DNA of 64,000 nt, from contig NZ_CP108938.1 of assembly GCF_036347135.1 (NCBI RefSeq), positions 9,114,001-9,178,000 on the forward strand. Reading direction: 5' to 3'. The notes below the pieces were generated by a model that worked only from the letters and a program-made list of their open reading frames with translations, was not told where the DNA came from and made no database searches. Of the stretch, positions 33,023 through 41,370 are shown piece after piece (position 1 is the stretch's first letter; each line of letters starts with the position of its first letter). This stretch comes from Streptomyces sp. NBC_00775. Lineage in GTDB: Bacteria > Actinomycetota > Actinomycetes > Streptomycetales > Streptomycetaceae. The translations under genes and the position numbers were made by a program.

Positions 33023-34514
33023 ACGCGCGGGTGCCCTCCATCGCGCAGAGCGCCGCCAGCACCAGCAGGGCCCCGTGCACCGGCCAGTCGCCGAACCGGA
33101 CGTACGGCGTGACACCCCGGGCCAGCGGCACGTCGTACACCATCGTCGTGCTCGCGTCCGTGCCGAGCCAGGAGCCGATGCGCTCGCCGCTCGGGCCGTA
33201 GACGGCGGAGACGCCGGTCAGCGTCGCGTGCACCATCGGGCGGCCGGTCTCGGCGGCCCGCAGCGCGGCGAGCGAGGCGTGCTGCTCCGGCGCCCAGCTC
33301 TGCTGGAAAGTCGACGTCGACGACTGCGCGAGAAGGACCTCGGCGCCATCCTGGGCCAGATGGCGGCTCATGTCGGGGAAGGCCGTCTCGAAGCAGATCA
33401 TCGGGCCGACGCGCAGTCCGTGCCCGACGTTCATCACGACCTGCTCGGTGCCCTTCCTGCGGTCCTCGCCCGCGGCCTTGCCCACCGAGGTCGCCCAGCC
33501 GAGCAGGGAACGCGCGGGTATGTACTCGCCGAAGGGCACGAGCCGCATCTTGTCGTAGCGGGCGCCGGTCGGGCCCTGTGGTCCCACCAGGACCGAACTC
33601 TTGTAGATGCCCGGGTGGTCGGAGCGGCGCGCGTCGACGTTCACCATGATGTCGGCGCCGGTCAGCCGGGACAGCGCGGCGAGCCGGTTCGCCAGGTCGG
33701 GCCGGTCGGTCAGATCGAAGCCGACGCTGCTCTCGCCCCAGACGACCAGATCGAGGTGGCGCCCGGCGAGCGTGCGGGTGAGCGCCTCCTCGCGCGCGAA
33801 GCGCTTGTCGCCGCTGCCGCTGCCGTCCACCACACCGGGCTGTACGACGGCGATCCGGACCCGGCCGTCGGCCTCCGGGCGCGGCGACCACACCCACGCC
33901 GCCGAGGTCGCGGCGGCCGTCGCGACCAGCCCGGCCACGGCGGGCATACGGGACTCACGCACCGAGACCAGCACGGCGACCGCGACATTGACCGCGACCA
34001 CCAGGAAGCTCAGCAGCCACACCCCGCCGACCGAGGCCAGCCGCAGCGCGGGCGCCACCTGCCACTGGCTGGAGCCGAGCAGACCCCACGGGCCGCCCAA
34101 CCCCTGCCAGGACCGGACGAGTTCGACCATCAGCCAGCCGGACGGCAGCACCAGGAGCCCGGCACCGACCCGTCCCGGCGAGGGCACACCGGCGAGGAAC
34201 CGCCGGACGAGCCAGCCCCAGGGCGCCCACAGCGCACCGAGCAGCGCCGCTATGACCACCGTGAACACATGCAGGCTCGGCAGCAGCCAGTGGTGCACGG
34301 CCAGGATGAAGCCCAGCCCACCGAGCCAGCCGTCGTACGCGGCCCGCCTGCCCGTCGGGGCCGAGCGGACCAGCAGGATCCAGGGCACGAGGGCGACGTA
34401 GGCGAACCACCACCACGACGGTGCCGGGAAGGTGAATACGGGCAGCGCGCCCGCCAGCGCGGCGACGACCCCGCGTCGCCAGGGGGAGACCAGCCAGTCT
34501 TCGGGCCTCGTCAT
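32940..34514 (-). CDS. lnt: Apolipoprotein N-acyltransferase
   Basis: A 524-residue membrane enzyme that N-acylates the lipidated cysteine of lipoproteins, the last step of lipoprotein maturation. N-terminal half: six to seven helices (about 13-30, 37-52, 66-84, 88-106, 118-134, 162-186, 190-208). The nitrilase domain (about 218-480) keeps the catalytic triad Glu261 (WGESS), Lys322 (YDKMRL) and Cys374 (MICFE). The C-terminal 35 residues are basic and overlap the Gfo/Idh gene end to end. Start at ATG 34514 with GGGAGG at suitable distance. Streptomycetes usually carry two Lnt homologues; from memory this position corresponds to Lnt2. Confidence 0.93.
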   Translation of the reverse strand: MTRPEDWLVSPWRRGVVAALAGALPVFTFPAPSWWWFAYVALVPWILLVRSAPTGRRAAYDGWLGGLGFILAVHHWLLPSLHVFTVVIAALLGALWAPWGWLVRRFLAGVPSPGRVGAGLLVLPSGWLMVELVRSWQGLGGPWGLLGSSQWQVAPALRLASVGGVWLLSFLVVAVNVAVAVLVSVRESRMPAVAGLVATAAATSAAWVWSPRPEADGRVRIAVVQPGVVDGSGSGDKRFAREEALTRTLAGRHLDLVVWGESSVGFDLTDRPDLANRLAALSRLTGADIMVNVDARRSDHPGIYKSSVLVGPQGPTGARYDKMRLVPFGEYIPARSLLGWATSVGKAAGEDRRKGTEQVVMNVGHGLRVGPMICFETAFPDMSRHLAQDGAEVLLAQSSTSTFQQSWAPEQHASLAALRAAETGRPMVHATLTGVSAVYGPSGERIGSWLGTDASTTMVYDVPLARGVTPYVRFGDWPVHGALLVLAALCAMEGTRAFRLRRSAPAPHAPRARTAHGSPARPGR

Positions 34515-34642
34515 GCAGCGCCTCCCTCCCCGGTGCGTGCTTCCAGTGTGCGCGTCGTGGACGATCTCCGACAGAGGGCATCGGAAGAGGCCCGTTCCGG
34601 CGTTCGGGCGTCGCCGGCAGGCTTCGTCGCGAGACGGTCGGC

Positions 34643-35128
34643 TCAGGTGGCCGCGGGCTCGTGATGTTTCTGCGGGGTGCGGCGCCACTTCTCCTGGACG
34701 ACCACATGGCGCAGCCGCCAGCCGTCGTCCGTACGCACCAGTCCGAAGGCGTAACGGCCGCCGCACACGAAGTCGGGGGCGGTGGATCCGCCGTCGTGTC
34801 CCGCGAACCTCATCGGATTGATGTAGTCCGCCTGGACCCGGGCCGTGTCGCCGGTGTCCTGATCAAGGACCCCGAACCGCACCCGCCGGTTGACGATCAG
34901 ATGCTGGCGCATCGGGAACAGCTGCATACTCTGCGCGAGCCACCCCGCGACCTGGGCCGCGTCCCCCTCGATGCCGCCGGCCGAGCGGTAGTCCGCCCGT
35001 CCGTCCGGCGCGAACAGCCCCCGATACGCCTCCCAGTCGCCGTCGTCCACCGTCACCGCGTACTCGGTGACGAGTCCGTCCACGGCGAACCGGTCCATCA
35101 CGGTCGCGAGCTCCACACGCTGCGTCAT
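34643..35128 (-). CDS. SnoaL-like / NTF2-fold protein
   Basis: A 161-residue protein with the NTF2-like cone fold of SnoaL_4-type proteins: opening helices DRFAVDGLVTEYAVTVDDGDWEAYRGLFAPDGRADY, then HLIVNRRVRF and GRYAFGLVRTDDGWRLRHV. The family includes small dehydratases, isomerases and ligand binders such as ring-hydroxylating dioxygenase beta-like proteins. No catalytic Asp/His pair is certain. Two starts are possible (ATG 35128 or GTG 35158), neither with a good ribosome binding site; I kept the ATG. It is separate from lnt by 128 bp. Confidence 0.8.
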   Translation of the reverse strand: MTQRVELATVMDRFAVDGLVTEYAVTVDDGDWEAYRGLFAPDGRADYRSAGGIEGDAAQVAGWLAQSMQLFPMRQHLIVNRRVRFGVLDQDTGDTARVQADYINPMRFAGHDGGSTAPDFVCGGRYAFGLVRTDDGWRLRHVVVQEKWRRTPQKHHEPAAT

Positions 35129-35469
35129 CGGCTCAGTGTTGGCTACGGGGCGAGCCACGCCAAGGGCCGTGCGGTGATATTCGGCGTCTGATCTTCGGTG
35201 GCCGCCGTGGGTTCACTCTATGGACCCTGTTGCCCATGAATGATCAATCGCTTGCGGAGCTCTCGGAGAGCGCGGTGAGCCCGGAGAGCGCGGAGCGCAC
35301 AGACTTCGCAGAAGAGAGCGCAGGGCCGTGTGTCCGGGCCGGCGGCCGCCGTTCGGATCACCCAAGGCGGCCCTTCAGGTGATTGCCGGACGCCTCATGA
35401 GCCAGGCAGCCGTCGCAGGGGTACGACGTCTCAGCAGGACGAATCCAGAACGCCGTGAGGAGCTTGGCG
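35129..35469. other. Intergenic stretch with a short direct repeat
   Basis: Contains CGGAGAGCGCGG at 35264-35275 and 35282-35293, 18 bp apart. A 48-codon frame 35236-35382 (MNDQSLAELSESAVSPESAE...) covers it; it is Ser/Glu-rich and lacks a ribosome binding site, so I do not call it a gene. Confidence 0.4.
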
Positions 35470-35754
35470 ATGTACGCAGCAGTCCGGCGGTACGAAGGGG
35501 TGACCGATTCGGCCGAGGCGGCACGTCTCGTGAACGAGGGGTTCGTGCCGCTCATGCGCCAGGTCTCCGGCTTCGTGTCCTACTACTGGATCGATGCCGG
35601 GGACGGAGTGATGATCTCGGCCAGCGTTTTCCAGGACCAGGTCGGTGCAGAGGAATCGATCTCGAGGGCTGCGGACTTCGTGCGGGACAACCTTGCGTCA
35701 CTGCTCCCCAACCCTCCCCAGGTCATGGCCGGCGAGGTGGTGGCATCCGCATGA
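35470..35754 (+). CDS. Small dimeric alpha-beta barrel protein (ABM-like)
   Basis: A 94-residue protein whose pattern (MYAAVRRYEGV, then FVPLMRQVSGFVSYYWIDAGDGVMISASVFQDQ and a helix ending the unit) fits the ferredoxin-like barrel of antibiotic-biosynthesis monooxygenase/Dabb-like proteins. Such small proteins bind hydrophobic or haem-like ligands or act as monooxygenases. GAGGAG precedes the ATG at 35470. No tailoring or biosynthetic gene is near, so the function is open. Confidence 0.7.
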   Translation: MYAAVRRYEGVTDSAEAARLVNEGFVPLMRQVSGFVSYYWIDAGDGVMISASVFQDQVGAEESISRAADFVRDNLASLLPNPPQVMAGEVVASA

Positions 35755-35914
35755 CAGCGTTCGGACCAGCCACATGAGATGCCGCCAGTGATCATTTCCC
35801 AGGCCGCATGAGCCGTGACGCCCGCGTGCCTGCTGGGCGCGTAGGTACGGCGTGCGTTCCAAGCGCTGGTCGCTGGTCGCCTGCGATCACTGATCGCAGC
35901 GACCAACTGCCCAC

Positions 35915-36301
35915 TCACCGGGTTGGCATGCCCCCGTGCGGGCTGTTGACCACCAGGGGCAGTGACCCTTCGGCGAGGTAGAAGTGCCCAGGGAAGTAGC
36001 CGATGTGGAGGTGACCGCCGTCCTCGGCGGTGGCCATGTCCCGCAGGTTCTCCGCCAGTACTGCCCTGCTGGCGGAGTCACCGCTGATCACAAGGATCTG
36101 CCGCTCTGCGTCCCGGTGGATGAGGACGCCAGGGCCTGAAGTCGCTTTGACCTCGACCCCGGCCAGGGCGTCGCTGCCCGGCGAAGAGGTGGAGCTGAGC
36201 AGCCCCTCGCCCTGGGCCACCGCGCTTGCCAACTGCGAAAGTTCTTCCGCCGACGCCGAGAGATCCACTTCGCCGTACCCGGGGTCGGAGACCAGTCTCA
36301 T
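35915..36301 (-). CDS. Imm32-like immunity family protein
   Basis: A 128-residue protein, MRLVSDPGYGEVDLSASAEELSQLASAVAQ..., ending in HIGYFPGHFYLAEGSLPLVVNSPHGGMP, a pattern I recognise as the Imm32 family, named after predicted immunity proteins of contact-dependent polymorphic toxins. GAGGAG precedes the ATG at 36301. The start is conserved (RLVSDPGYGEVDLS). No toxin with a matching C-terminal domain is adjacent, so here it is an orphan and may have a house-keeping role, as in many Streptomyces. Cytosolic. Confidence 0.7.
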   Translation of the reverse strand: MRLVSDPGYGEVDLSASAEELSQLASAVAQGEGLLSSTSSPGSDALAGVEVKATSGPGVLIHRDAERQILVISGDSASRAVLAENLRDMATAEDGGHLHIGYFPGHFYLAEGSLPLVVNSPHGGMPTR

Positions 36302-36399
36302 GGGGGTCACTTCTCCTCGGCGCTTGCTTGAGCGGCAACGGTTGGTAGTGATCATTCAGGTTCAAGGCCACAGACCTCCCAACCACCGCTTGACCACCA

Positions 36400-37131
36400 T
36401 CACTTGGAAAGCCCCAGTTTGCTGAGCTTGGTCAGCTGTGTCCTGATGATCGCTTCCGGTACGACGGCCGGGTCCTTGCCCCTTGGCCCTCGGGGGAGGT
36501 TGAACTCGTAGAACATGGCGACCGTCGCGCCCTGCCGAACGGCGACGACCGTGTAGGGAACCCGGATGGGCTCCTCGTCCTCGCTGTCCGCCGCGAGCTG
36601 TGTGAGCCGCAGGGACACTGATTCATCGCCGTAGCCGGGGTCGGGCTGGAGTTCGGCGTCGCTGTAGCGGAAGTCCGCCCGGATGTCCTTGAAGGTCTTG
36701 CACCGCTTGGCGGCCGCGCGGAACGCGTCGATCACCCGCGCGGCATCCCCGGCGCCGTGTGACGAGAGGATCATGGATGCTCCGGGGCCGTGCTTCTTCG
36801 AAAAAATCACCCGGCCGACGCGTGCGGTGGCTGTGAAGCCGCTGCTTCCGCCCAGTGCCTGAACGACGGGCCCGCAGTTGGCAGGATCCGCCGTCCTGTG
36901 AGACGCCGAGGGAGCGGCCAGGATCCGGTTGATTTCGTAGCCGTCGAGATCCTTGTCCGTGATCGCCGCCCGCTCCAGGTCCGCCTTGCTCAACGGTTTG
37001 TCCTGTGCACCGGCCGTCGTGGTCTCTTCCGACGCGCCTGCCCGGGAGTCCTGCTCGGATGCGCATGCCCCGAGGGCCGAGAATGTCATGAGCATGGCAA
37101 TAGCGGTGCCGACTCGTGATGGGCGAACCAC
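36400..37131 (-). CDS. Secreted lipoprotein of unknown function
   Basis: A 243-residue lipoprotein. The signal peptide (about 1-21, TAIAMLMTFSALG) ends in lipobox LGAC; a Thr/Ser/Ala-rich linker follows (about 25-45), then a 190-residue domain with two cysteines, first in ANCGPVVQALGG and then in KRCKTFKD, a plausible disulfide, and a beta-rich end (VPYTVVAVRQGATVAMFYEFN). It resembles sensor-like or cell-wall-facing lipoproteins (DUF-type, mycobacterial LpqN/LpqG-like in feel), but I cannot name the family. Start GTG 37131 follows GGGGA; a GTG four codons further upstream is possible. It is followed by the Imm32-like gene on the same strand. Confidence 0.7.
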   Translation of the reverse strand: MVRPSRVGTAIAMLMTFSALGACASEQDSRAGASEETTTAGAQDKPLSKADLERAAITDKDLDGYEINRILAAPSASHRTADPANCGPVVQALGGSSGFTATARVGRVIFSKKHGPGASMILSSHGAGDAARVIDAFRAAAKRCKTFKDIRADFRYSDAELQPDPGYGDESVSLRLTQLAADSEDEEPIRVPYTVVAVRQGATVAMFYEFNLPRGPRGKDPAVVPEAIIRTQLTKLSKLGLSK

Positions 37132-37356
37132 TGTTTTCCCCACTCGCTTGATTGTTGAGCGCGCGCAGGTGTCCGCCGGCTCAGGAAGCTTCGCTCGAAC
37201 CATCCGCCCGGCTCAAAGCATTGAGCAGCATGGTAGATCGTCCATTGGGGAAGCGGGATCGGTTTTGAGGGCCGAGGCCGAGGCTGAAGCTGAGGCGCGG
37301 TGGCGGTGTGCCATCGAGGGAAGGGCCGTGAACGTGTCTTGACTTGGATCCGGGTG

Positions 37357-37836
37357 TCACCGGCCCTCTGCGCTGAGTGGATGCCCAACGGCCGGGCCGG
37401 CTTCGGTGTGCGACAGGTTCGTGTTCCGGGTTCGCCACCACGGCACAAGCTGGACGAGGCCGAACATCACCTCGACGCCGAAGAACATCCACAGCAGCCG
37501 CGTGGCACCGTGGGCCAGCGCGTACGCCTGCCACGCCGCGAACAGCGTGCGCGCGATGCCGTCGAGCAGTCCGTGCACCGCCAGCGGCCGGACGATGCGC
37601 AGGACAGCCCAGACCACCACGACCGAGCCCATCAGATTCGCGTACAGGATCTGCACCGGGTCGAGTTCGGGCAGGGCGCCCAGCCCGAGTGCGTTGCCCG
37701 ACGATGACAGCGCATCGTGCACCAGCGTGTAGGTCCACGGCGTCGCGAAGCCCGCAGTAACGACGAGGTCGTACCAGGCGCTTGCGCGTACGGCGCGAAG
37801 ATAGGCGGGGCGTTCGGGGGCGATGGTTCGGATCAC
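37357..37836 (-). CDS. Small four-helix membrane protein
   Basis: A 159-residue protein with hydrophobic segments at about 20-40, 62-82, 90-112 and 115-135 (for example LYANLMGSVVVVWAVLRIV and ATRLLWMFFGVEVMFGLVQLV). Both termini are probably cytosolic. GTG 37836 with GGAG upstream is the best start. It is divergent from a MerR regulator and lies at the correct distance downstream of a MerR-type promoter region, so it is the likely regulated target. Function unknown; possibly efflux-related or detoxification. Confidence 0.7.
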   Translation of the reverse strand: MIRTIAPERPAYLRAVRASAWYDLVVTAGFATPWTYTLVHDALSSSGNALGLGALPELDPVQILYANLMGSVVVVWAVLRIVRPLAVHGLLDGIARTLFAAWQAYALAHGATRLLWMFFGVEVMFGLVQLVPWWRTRNTNLSHTEAGPAVGHPLSAEGR

Positions 37837-37884
37837 CGTGAGGCTCCAACTGGTCTCGGGAGAGCGACGCCTCACGCTAAACAG

Positions 37885-37905
37885 TGGAGTACGGTCCAAG
37901 GTCAA
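37885..37905 (-). promoter_or_regulatory. Probable MerR operator in the promoter of the divergent membrane-protein gene
   Basis: TGGA-N6-TCCA (37885-37898) is a dyad just inside a minus-strand -35 element TTGACC (37900-37905); candidate -10 sequences lie 17-19 bp further, the long spacing that MerR regulators need to remodel. Confidence 0.55.
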
Positions 37906-37927
37906 GCCCACCATCCGACGGAGGGTC

Positions 37928-38293
37928 ATGCGTATCGGAGAGCTGGCCGCGCAGGCGGGCATGAGCAGAGACGCCATTCGGTTCTACGAGAAGATCGGCC
38001 TCGTGACGGGTCGGCGGCTGGCCAACGGCTATCGCGACTTCCCGCCAGAGGCGGTGCCATGGCTGCAGTACGTCCGCACTGCGCAGACGCTTGGATTCTC
38101 TCTGGCGGAGATCGCGCGGCACGGCGAGGAACTGCGGGAGGCGCCGGACGCCGCGGGGGCACTGTCCATGCTGTTCGAGCAGAAGATCCAGGTCATCGAC
38201 GCCCGCATGGCCGAACTCACCATCCTGCGGGCTGAACTCGCTACGCGAGTCGACACCGGGTGTCCGTTGCGGGCGGTTGGCCAACCGAGCTGA
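37928..38293 (+). CDS. MerR family transcriptional regulator
   Basis: A 121-residue regulator. Residues 1-70 form the MerR winged helix (MRIGELAAQAGMSRDAIRFYEKIGL), followed by the dimerisation helix (about 78-112) and a short tail with one Cys in GCPLR. The tail lacks the cysteine pair or triad of metal sensors, so a small organic effector is more likely. GGAGGG precedes the ATG at 37928. The divergent membrane-protein gene and the operator between them suggest one target. Confidence 0.9.
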   Translation: MRIGELAAQAGMSRDAIRFYEKIGLVTGRRLANGYRDFPPEAVPWLQYVRTAQTLGFSLAEIARHGEELREAPDAAGALSMLFEQKIQVIDARMAELTILRAELATRVDTGCPLRAVGQPS

Positions 38294-38556
38294 CTACGAG
38301 GCTGAGGGCGTCGCGGGCCCGACCCGTGACTGCCCCCTGCCGCGAGGGCTTCGCGTGGGCGTGGCGCCGCTGTTGCCGGTGATTCCATCCGCGTCGACAC
38401 GGTCGCACCCGGGATGGTCGACACCGGGGTGCACTCAACTCGTCGCGCACGATGGGGGTGGTGCTTCGGGCGTCCGGGGGCGGTGACGGGGCGCCGGCTT
38501 CAACTGCCGGTCGGAGGCCCGGTCGGCAGGCCCGGTGGGCGGCTGCCCCGCGGCTC

Positions 38557-38736
38557 TCATGCCGCCTCGACGACCTCTCCCCGTATCGCTTCCGCCCACT
38601 TCACGACCAGCAGTTCGTATTCCGCCCGCTCCTGGGCGGACAGGGAACCGCCCGCGCGCATCCACAGGGCGCGGATCTGCTCGTTTAACGCCGCAGCGGA
38701 CCGCACGGAACCAGGGGGAGTGAAATCGGGGGACAT
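38557..38736 (-). CDS. Small hypothetical protein
   Basis: A 59-residue protein, MSPDFTPPGSVRSAAALNEQ..., continuing IRALWMRAGGSLSAQERAEYELLVVKWAEAI. One amphipathic helix pair makes up most of it. The pattern recurs in streptomycetes as far as I recall; function unknown. ATG 38736 is chosen; a GTG ten codons upstream is also in frame. No neighbour shares its direction closely. Confidence 0.6.
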   Translation of the reverse strand: MSPDFTPPGSVRSAAALNEQIRALWMRAGGSLSAQERAEYELLVVKWAEAIRGEVVEAA

Positions 38737-38941
38737 GCGCACAAGCCTAGGGGCAAGGACTGACACTGCGCTACCGGTCGGCTACTCATCCCGTATGTGG
38801 TTCGTCACGGCCGACCGGGCCGGGCTCAGTCGATCCGTCACGTCGAGCAGTCGCGGGGCCAAGTGCGAGCGGGTGGCTGTCTTGCGGTAATCCCAAGTGA
38901 GGGCCCACAACGCCCAGTCGGCGTCGGCAGGGGGGCGCGGG

Positions 38942-39361
38942 TCACTGTCTCGCGGCTCTCGTGGCCCAGGCGTGGGACCAGTCCAGCAGGGGCCCCATCG
39001 CGGTCACCAAGTCGTCGCCCAGCGGGGTGAGACGCCAGGCCGACTGGGCCGTCGGCGCCGCGATGCCCGCCTCGCGGAGTTCCCCGAGACGGGTGGACAG
39101 CACGCTGGAGGACATGCCGTCGCAGCGGCGCTGGAGGTCGCGGAAGCCGATCGGGGCGCCGCCGCGGTGGAGTTCCCAGATGACGCGCAGCGTCCAGCGC
39201 CGGCCGAGGAGGTCCAGGGCGGCCATGACGGGACGGCCGGTGGCCGAACCGCGTACCGGGCGGCCGGGGGCGGGGGTGTCCGACGCCGGGTTGTCGTGGG
39301 CGGTGTGGTCGGGCGCACCGCTGTCGGTGGCGGTCCGCTCCGGCTCGGGGGTCGTGCCCAA
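38942..39361 (-). CDS. HxlR family transcriptional regulator
   Basis: A 139-residue winged-helix repressor of the HxlR/MarR-like group. After a Thr/Pro/Asp-rich lead (about 1-40), the domain runs PVMAALDLLGRRWTLRVIWEL...GFRDLQRRCDGMSSSVLSTRLGEL, diagnostic for HxlR. No cysteine is present near the usual redox position. I start at TTG 39361 with GGAGAGG upstream; a GTG at 39397, inside the shared palindrome, is the alternative. It is divergent from the carboxymuconolactone decarboxylase gene across the 43-bp inverted repeat. Confidence 0.88.
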   Translation of the reverse strand: MGTTPEPERTATDSGAPDHTAHDNPASDTPAPGRPVRGSATGRPVMAALDLLGRRWTLRVIWELHRGGAPIGFRDLQRRCDGMSSSVLSTRLGELREAGIAAPTAQSAWRLTPLGDDLVTAMGPLLDWSHAWATRAARQ

Positions 39362-39390
39362 GTGAGTACCTCTCCATGGCAGTTGCTCAC

Positions 39391-39433
39391 CCCTCACCCT
39401 TGCGCTTCGATTTCCGAAGCGCAAGGGTGAGGG
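39391..39433. promoter_or_regulatory. 43-bp perfect palindrome carrying the ribosome binding sites of both divergent genes
   Basis: Arms CCCTCACCCTTGCGCTTCG (39391-39409) and its exact complement (39415-39433) surround ATTTC. The right arm ends in GAGGG, the ribosome binding site of the decarboxylase gene; the left arm provides the same sequence toward HxlR. As RNA it would also be a hairpin hiding the ribosome binding site. Confidence 0.8.
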
Positions 39434-39435
39434 AC

Positions 39436-40032
39436 ATGAAGCAGCGCATCGACGGCGTCACGCCGCCCTATGAGCCCGAGACCGACCGCGCGTTGCACCG
39501 GTGGATGCCGCCCGGCGTCGCGCGTGAGCCCCTCATGCTGTTCAAGGTCCTGGAGCGCCATCCCGAACTGGCGTCGCGCATGCGGGCGTTGGGTGCGGGC
39601 CTGCTTGTCCACGGCCGACTGGGCGACGCCGACCGCGAGTTGGTGATCGCCCGCGTCGCCGCCCGCTCCGGGTGCTCCTACGAGTGGGGCGTCCACATGG
39701 CGACGTACGCGGAGACGGCCGGTCTCACCCCGGAACAGGTCACCCTCACCGCGACCGGTACACCCGACGACCCGGCCTGGTCCGCTCGGCAGACCGCCCT
39801 GCTCAGGGCCGTCGACGAACTCCACGCCACCGCGCGCGTGAGCGACGCGGTGTGGAGCGGACTGCGCGAGCATCTCGGCGAACAGGAGGCCCTGGAGCTG
39901 CTGGTCCTCGCGGGCTGGTACCGGACGATCGCGTACGTCGCCAACGGGGCGCGGATCGAGGAGGAACCCTGGGCGCTCGCCCTGCCGGGGACGCCGGGGA
40001 CGCCGGGGGCGCCGGGGGCGCCAGGGGTGTGA
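39436..40032 (+). CDS. Carboxymuconolactone decarboxylase / AhpD-like protein
   Basis: A 198-residue all-helical protein of the CMD/AhpD family. The conserved block is ARVAARSGCSYEWGVHM; unlike peroxidase-active AhpD there is no CxxC pair, only one cysteine, so it is more like the decarboxylase-type or a redox-poor homologue. ATG 39436 with GAGGG directly upstream. The C-terminal 14 residues come from 9-bp DNA repeats (GTPGTPGAPGAPGV). Regulation by the divergent HxlR repressor is strongly implied by the shared palindrome. Confidence 0.85.
   Translation: MKQRIDGVTPPYEPETDRALHRWMPPGVAREPLMLFKVLERHPELASRMRALGAGLLVHGRLGDADRELVIARVAARSGCSYEWGVHMATYAETAGLTPEQVTLTATGTPDDPAWSARQTALLRAVDELHATARVSDAVWSGLREHLGEQEALELLVLAGWYRTIAYVANGARIEEEPWALALPGTPGTPGAPGAPGV
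39985..40029 (+). repeat. Five 9-bp tandem repeats inside the end of the decarboxylase gene
   Basis: CCGGGGACG twice, CCGGGGGCG twice and CCAGGGGTG once, encoding Gly-Thr-Pro / Gly-Ala-Pro collagen-like tripeptides up to the stop codon. Confidence 0.8.
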
Positions 40033-40093
40033 AGGGTGTCGGGGGTGCCCGGCGCGTCAGCCGTCGCCCCCGCCGACTGCGCGGCGTCAGCCG

Positions 40094-40969
40094 TCAGCCC
40101 GCCGACTCCGCCGCGTGCGGGCTCAGTCCGCCCGTCGCGACCAGCGCGATGATGACGATGCCGAGCGCGATCCGGTACCAGACGAACGGCATGAAGCTCT
40201 TGTGGGAGATGAACTTCATGAACCATGCGATGACGGCGTAACCGACGCCGAACGCGATGATCGTGGCGAAGATCGTCGGGCCCCAGGAGACATTGCCTTC
40301 CGCCGCCGCGTCCTTGAGTTCGAAGGTGCCGGAGGCGAGGACGGCCGGCATGGCGAGGAGGAAGGAGTAGCGGGCCGCCGCCTCGCGCGTGTAGCCCATG
40401 AACAGACCGCCGCTGATGGTCGCGCCCGACCGGGACACGCCGGGGACCAGCGCCATCGCCTGGCAGGCGCCGTAGAGCAGGCCGTCCTTGACGTTCAGGT
40501 CCTCAAGTGTCTTGCGCTGCTTGGCCGCCCGGTGCTTCCCGCCCGTCTCGTCGCGCGCCGCGAGCCGGTCGGCGACGCCTATGACGATGCCCATCACGAT
40601 CAGCATGGTCGCGGTGATCCGCAGATCGCGGAACGGCCCCTCGATCTGGTCCTTGAGCGTCACCCCGAGCACGCCGATCGGAATCGAGCCGACGATCACC
40701 AGCCAGCCCATCTGCGCGTCGTGGTTCCCGCGCATCGCCTTGTTCGTGAGCGAGCGGAACCACGCCGCGAGAATCCGTCCGACGTCCTTGCGGAAGTAGA
40801 TCAGTACCGCGGCCTCCGTACCGAGCTGCGTGATCGCGGTGAACGCGGCGCCCGGGTCCTCCCAGCCCGCGAAGGCGGCGGTCAGCCGCAGATGCGCGCT
40901 GGAGGAGACGGGAAGGAACTCGGTCAGCCCCTGGACAAGTCCGAGGATGAGGGATTCAAACCAAGACAT
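40094..40969 (-). CDS. uppP: Undecaprenyl-diphosphatase
   Basis: A 291-residue membrane enzyme that dephosphorylates undecaprenyl pyrophosphate to recycle the carrier lipid for peptidoglycan; overproduction gives bacitracin resistance. Both active-site motifs are complete: GLTEFLPVSSSAH with Glu17, and PGVSRSG at 176-182. Seven to eight helices are visible. The region about 138-160 (KHRAAKQRKTLEDLN) is a long charged loop. ATG 40969 begins at MSWFESLILG. It is convergent with the decarboxylase gene. Confidence 0.95.
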   Translation of the reverse strand: MSWFESLILGLVQGLTEFLPVSSSAHLRLTAAFAGWEDPGAAFTAITQLGTEAAVLIYFRKDVGRILAAWFRSLTNKAMRGNHDAQMGWLVIVGSIPIGVLGVTLKDQIEGPFRDLRITATMLIVMGIVIGVADRLAARDETGGKHRAAKQRKTLEDLNVKDGLLYGACQAMALVPGVSRSGATISGGLFMGYTREAAARYSFLLAMPAVLASGTFELKDAAAEGNVSWGPTIFATIIAFGVGYAVIAWFMKFISHKSFMPFVWYRIALGIVIIALVATGGLSPHAAESAG

Positions 40970-41124
40970 GAAGTTACGTGGTCCAAGTGCTGATCGTGGG
41001 AGGAGCGATGGGCACGCCGTGCCGCCGTCGGCGGTGATCACGGGTGTTGGTGGCAGCGTAGCGCCCCCCTGTGACAGCCCGGCCACAGGGGTTTCGCAGG
41101 CGTGCGGGCAGATGTGCGGGCGGG

Positions 41125-41190
41125 CGTGAGGAGGCGTGCGAGCCGGCGCGAGGAGGCGTACGAGCGGGCGCGAGGAGGCGTACGAGGGTG
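41125..41190. repeat. Three 22-bp tandem repeats
   Basis: CGYGAGGAGGCGTRCGAG plus 4 variable bases at 41125, 41147 and 41169; a looser related block precedes it. It lies between uppP and the sugar-oxidoreductase operon. Confidence 0.8.
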
Positions 41191-41239
41191 ATCGCGCCCC
41201 CGGGTGTGAGGCAACGTTGTCCATCGTGTGACCGGGGTG

Positions 41240-41290
41240 TTGACCGGCCGCTGGACCGCCGCATACGTTGCAGTGGAGGGGAAAGCGCTT
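41240..41290 (+). promoter_or_regulatory. Promoter with LacI-type operator before the Gfo/Idh operon
   Basis: TTGACC (41240-41245), 18-bp spacer, TACGTT (41264-41269). Just past the expected start lies GAAAGCGCTTGC with the perfect dyad AAGCGCTT at 41283-41290, the shape of a LacI-family operator. Confidence 0.6.
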
Positions 41291-41370
41291 GCTGCCGCCA
41301 GGGTTCGCTCGGTGTCATCATGCGTTGGCCAACGTCTGACGTCACGTCCGGTGGAGCGCTGATCACGTAC

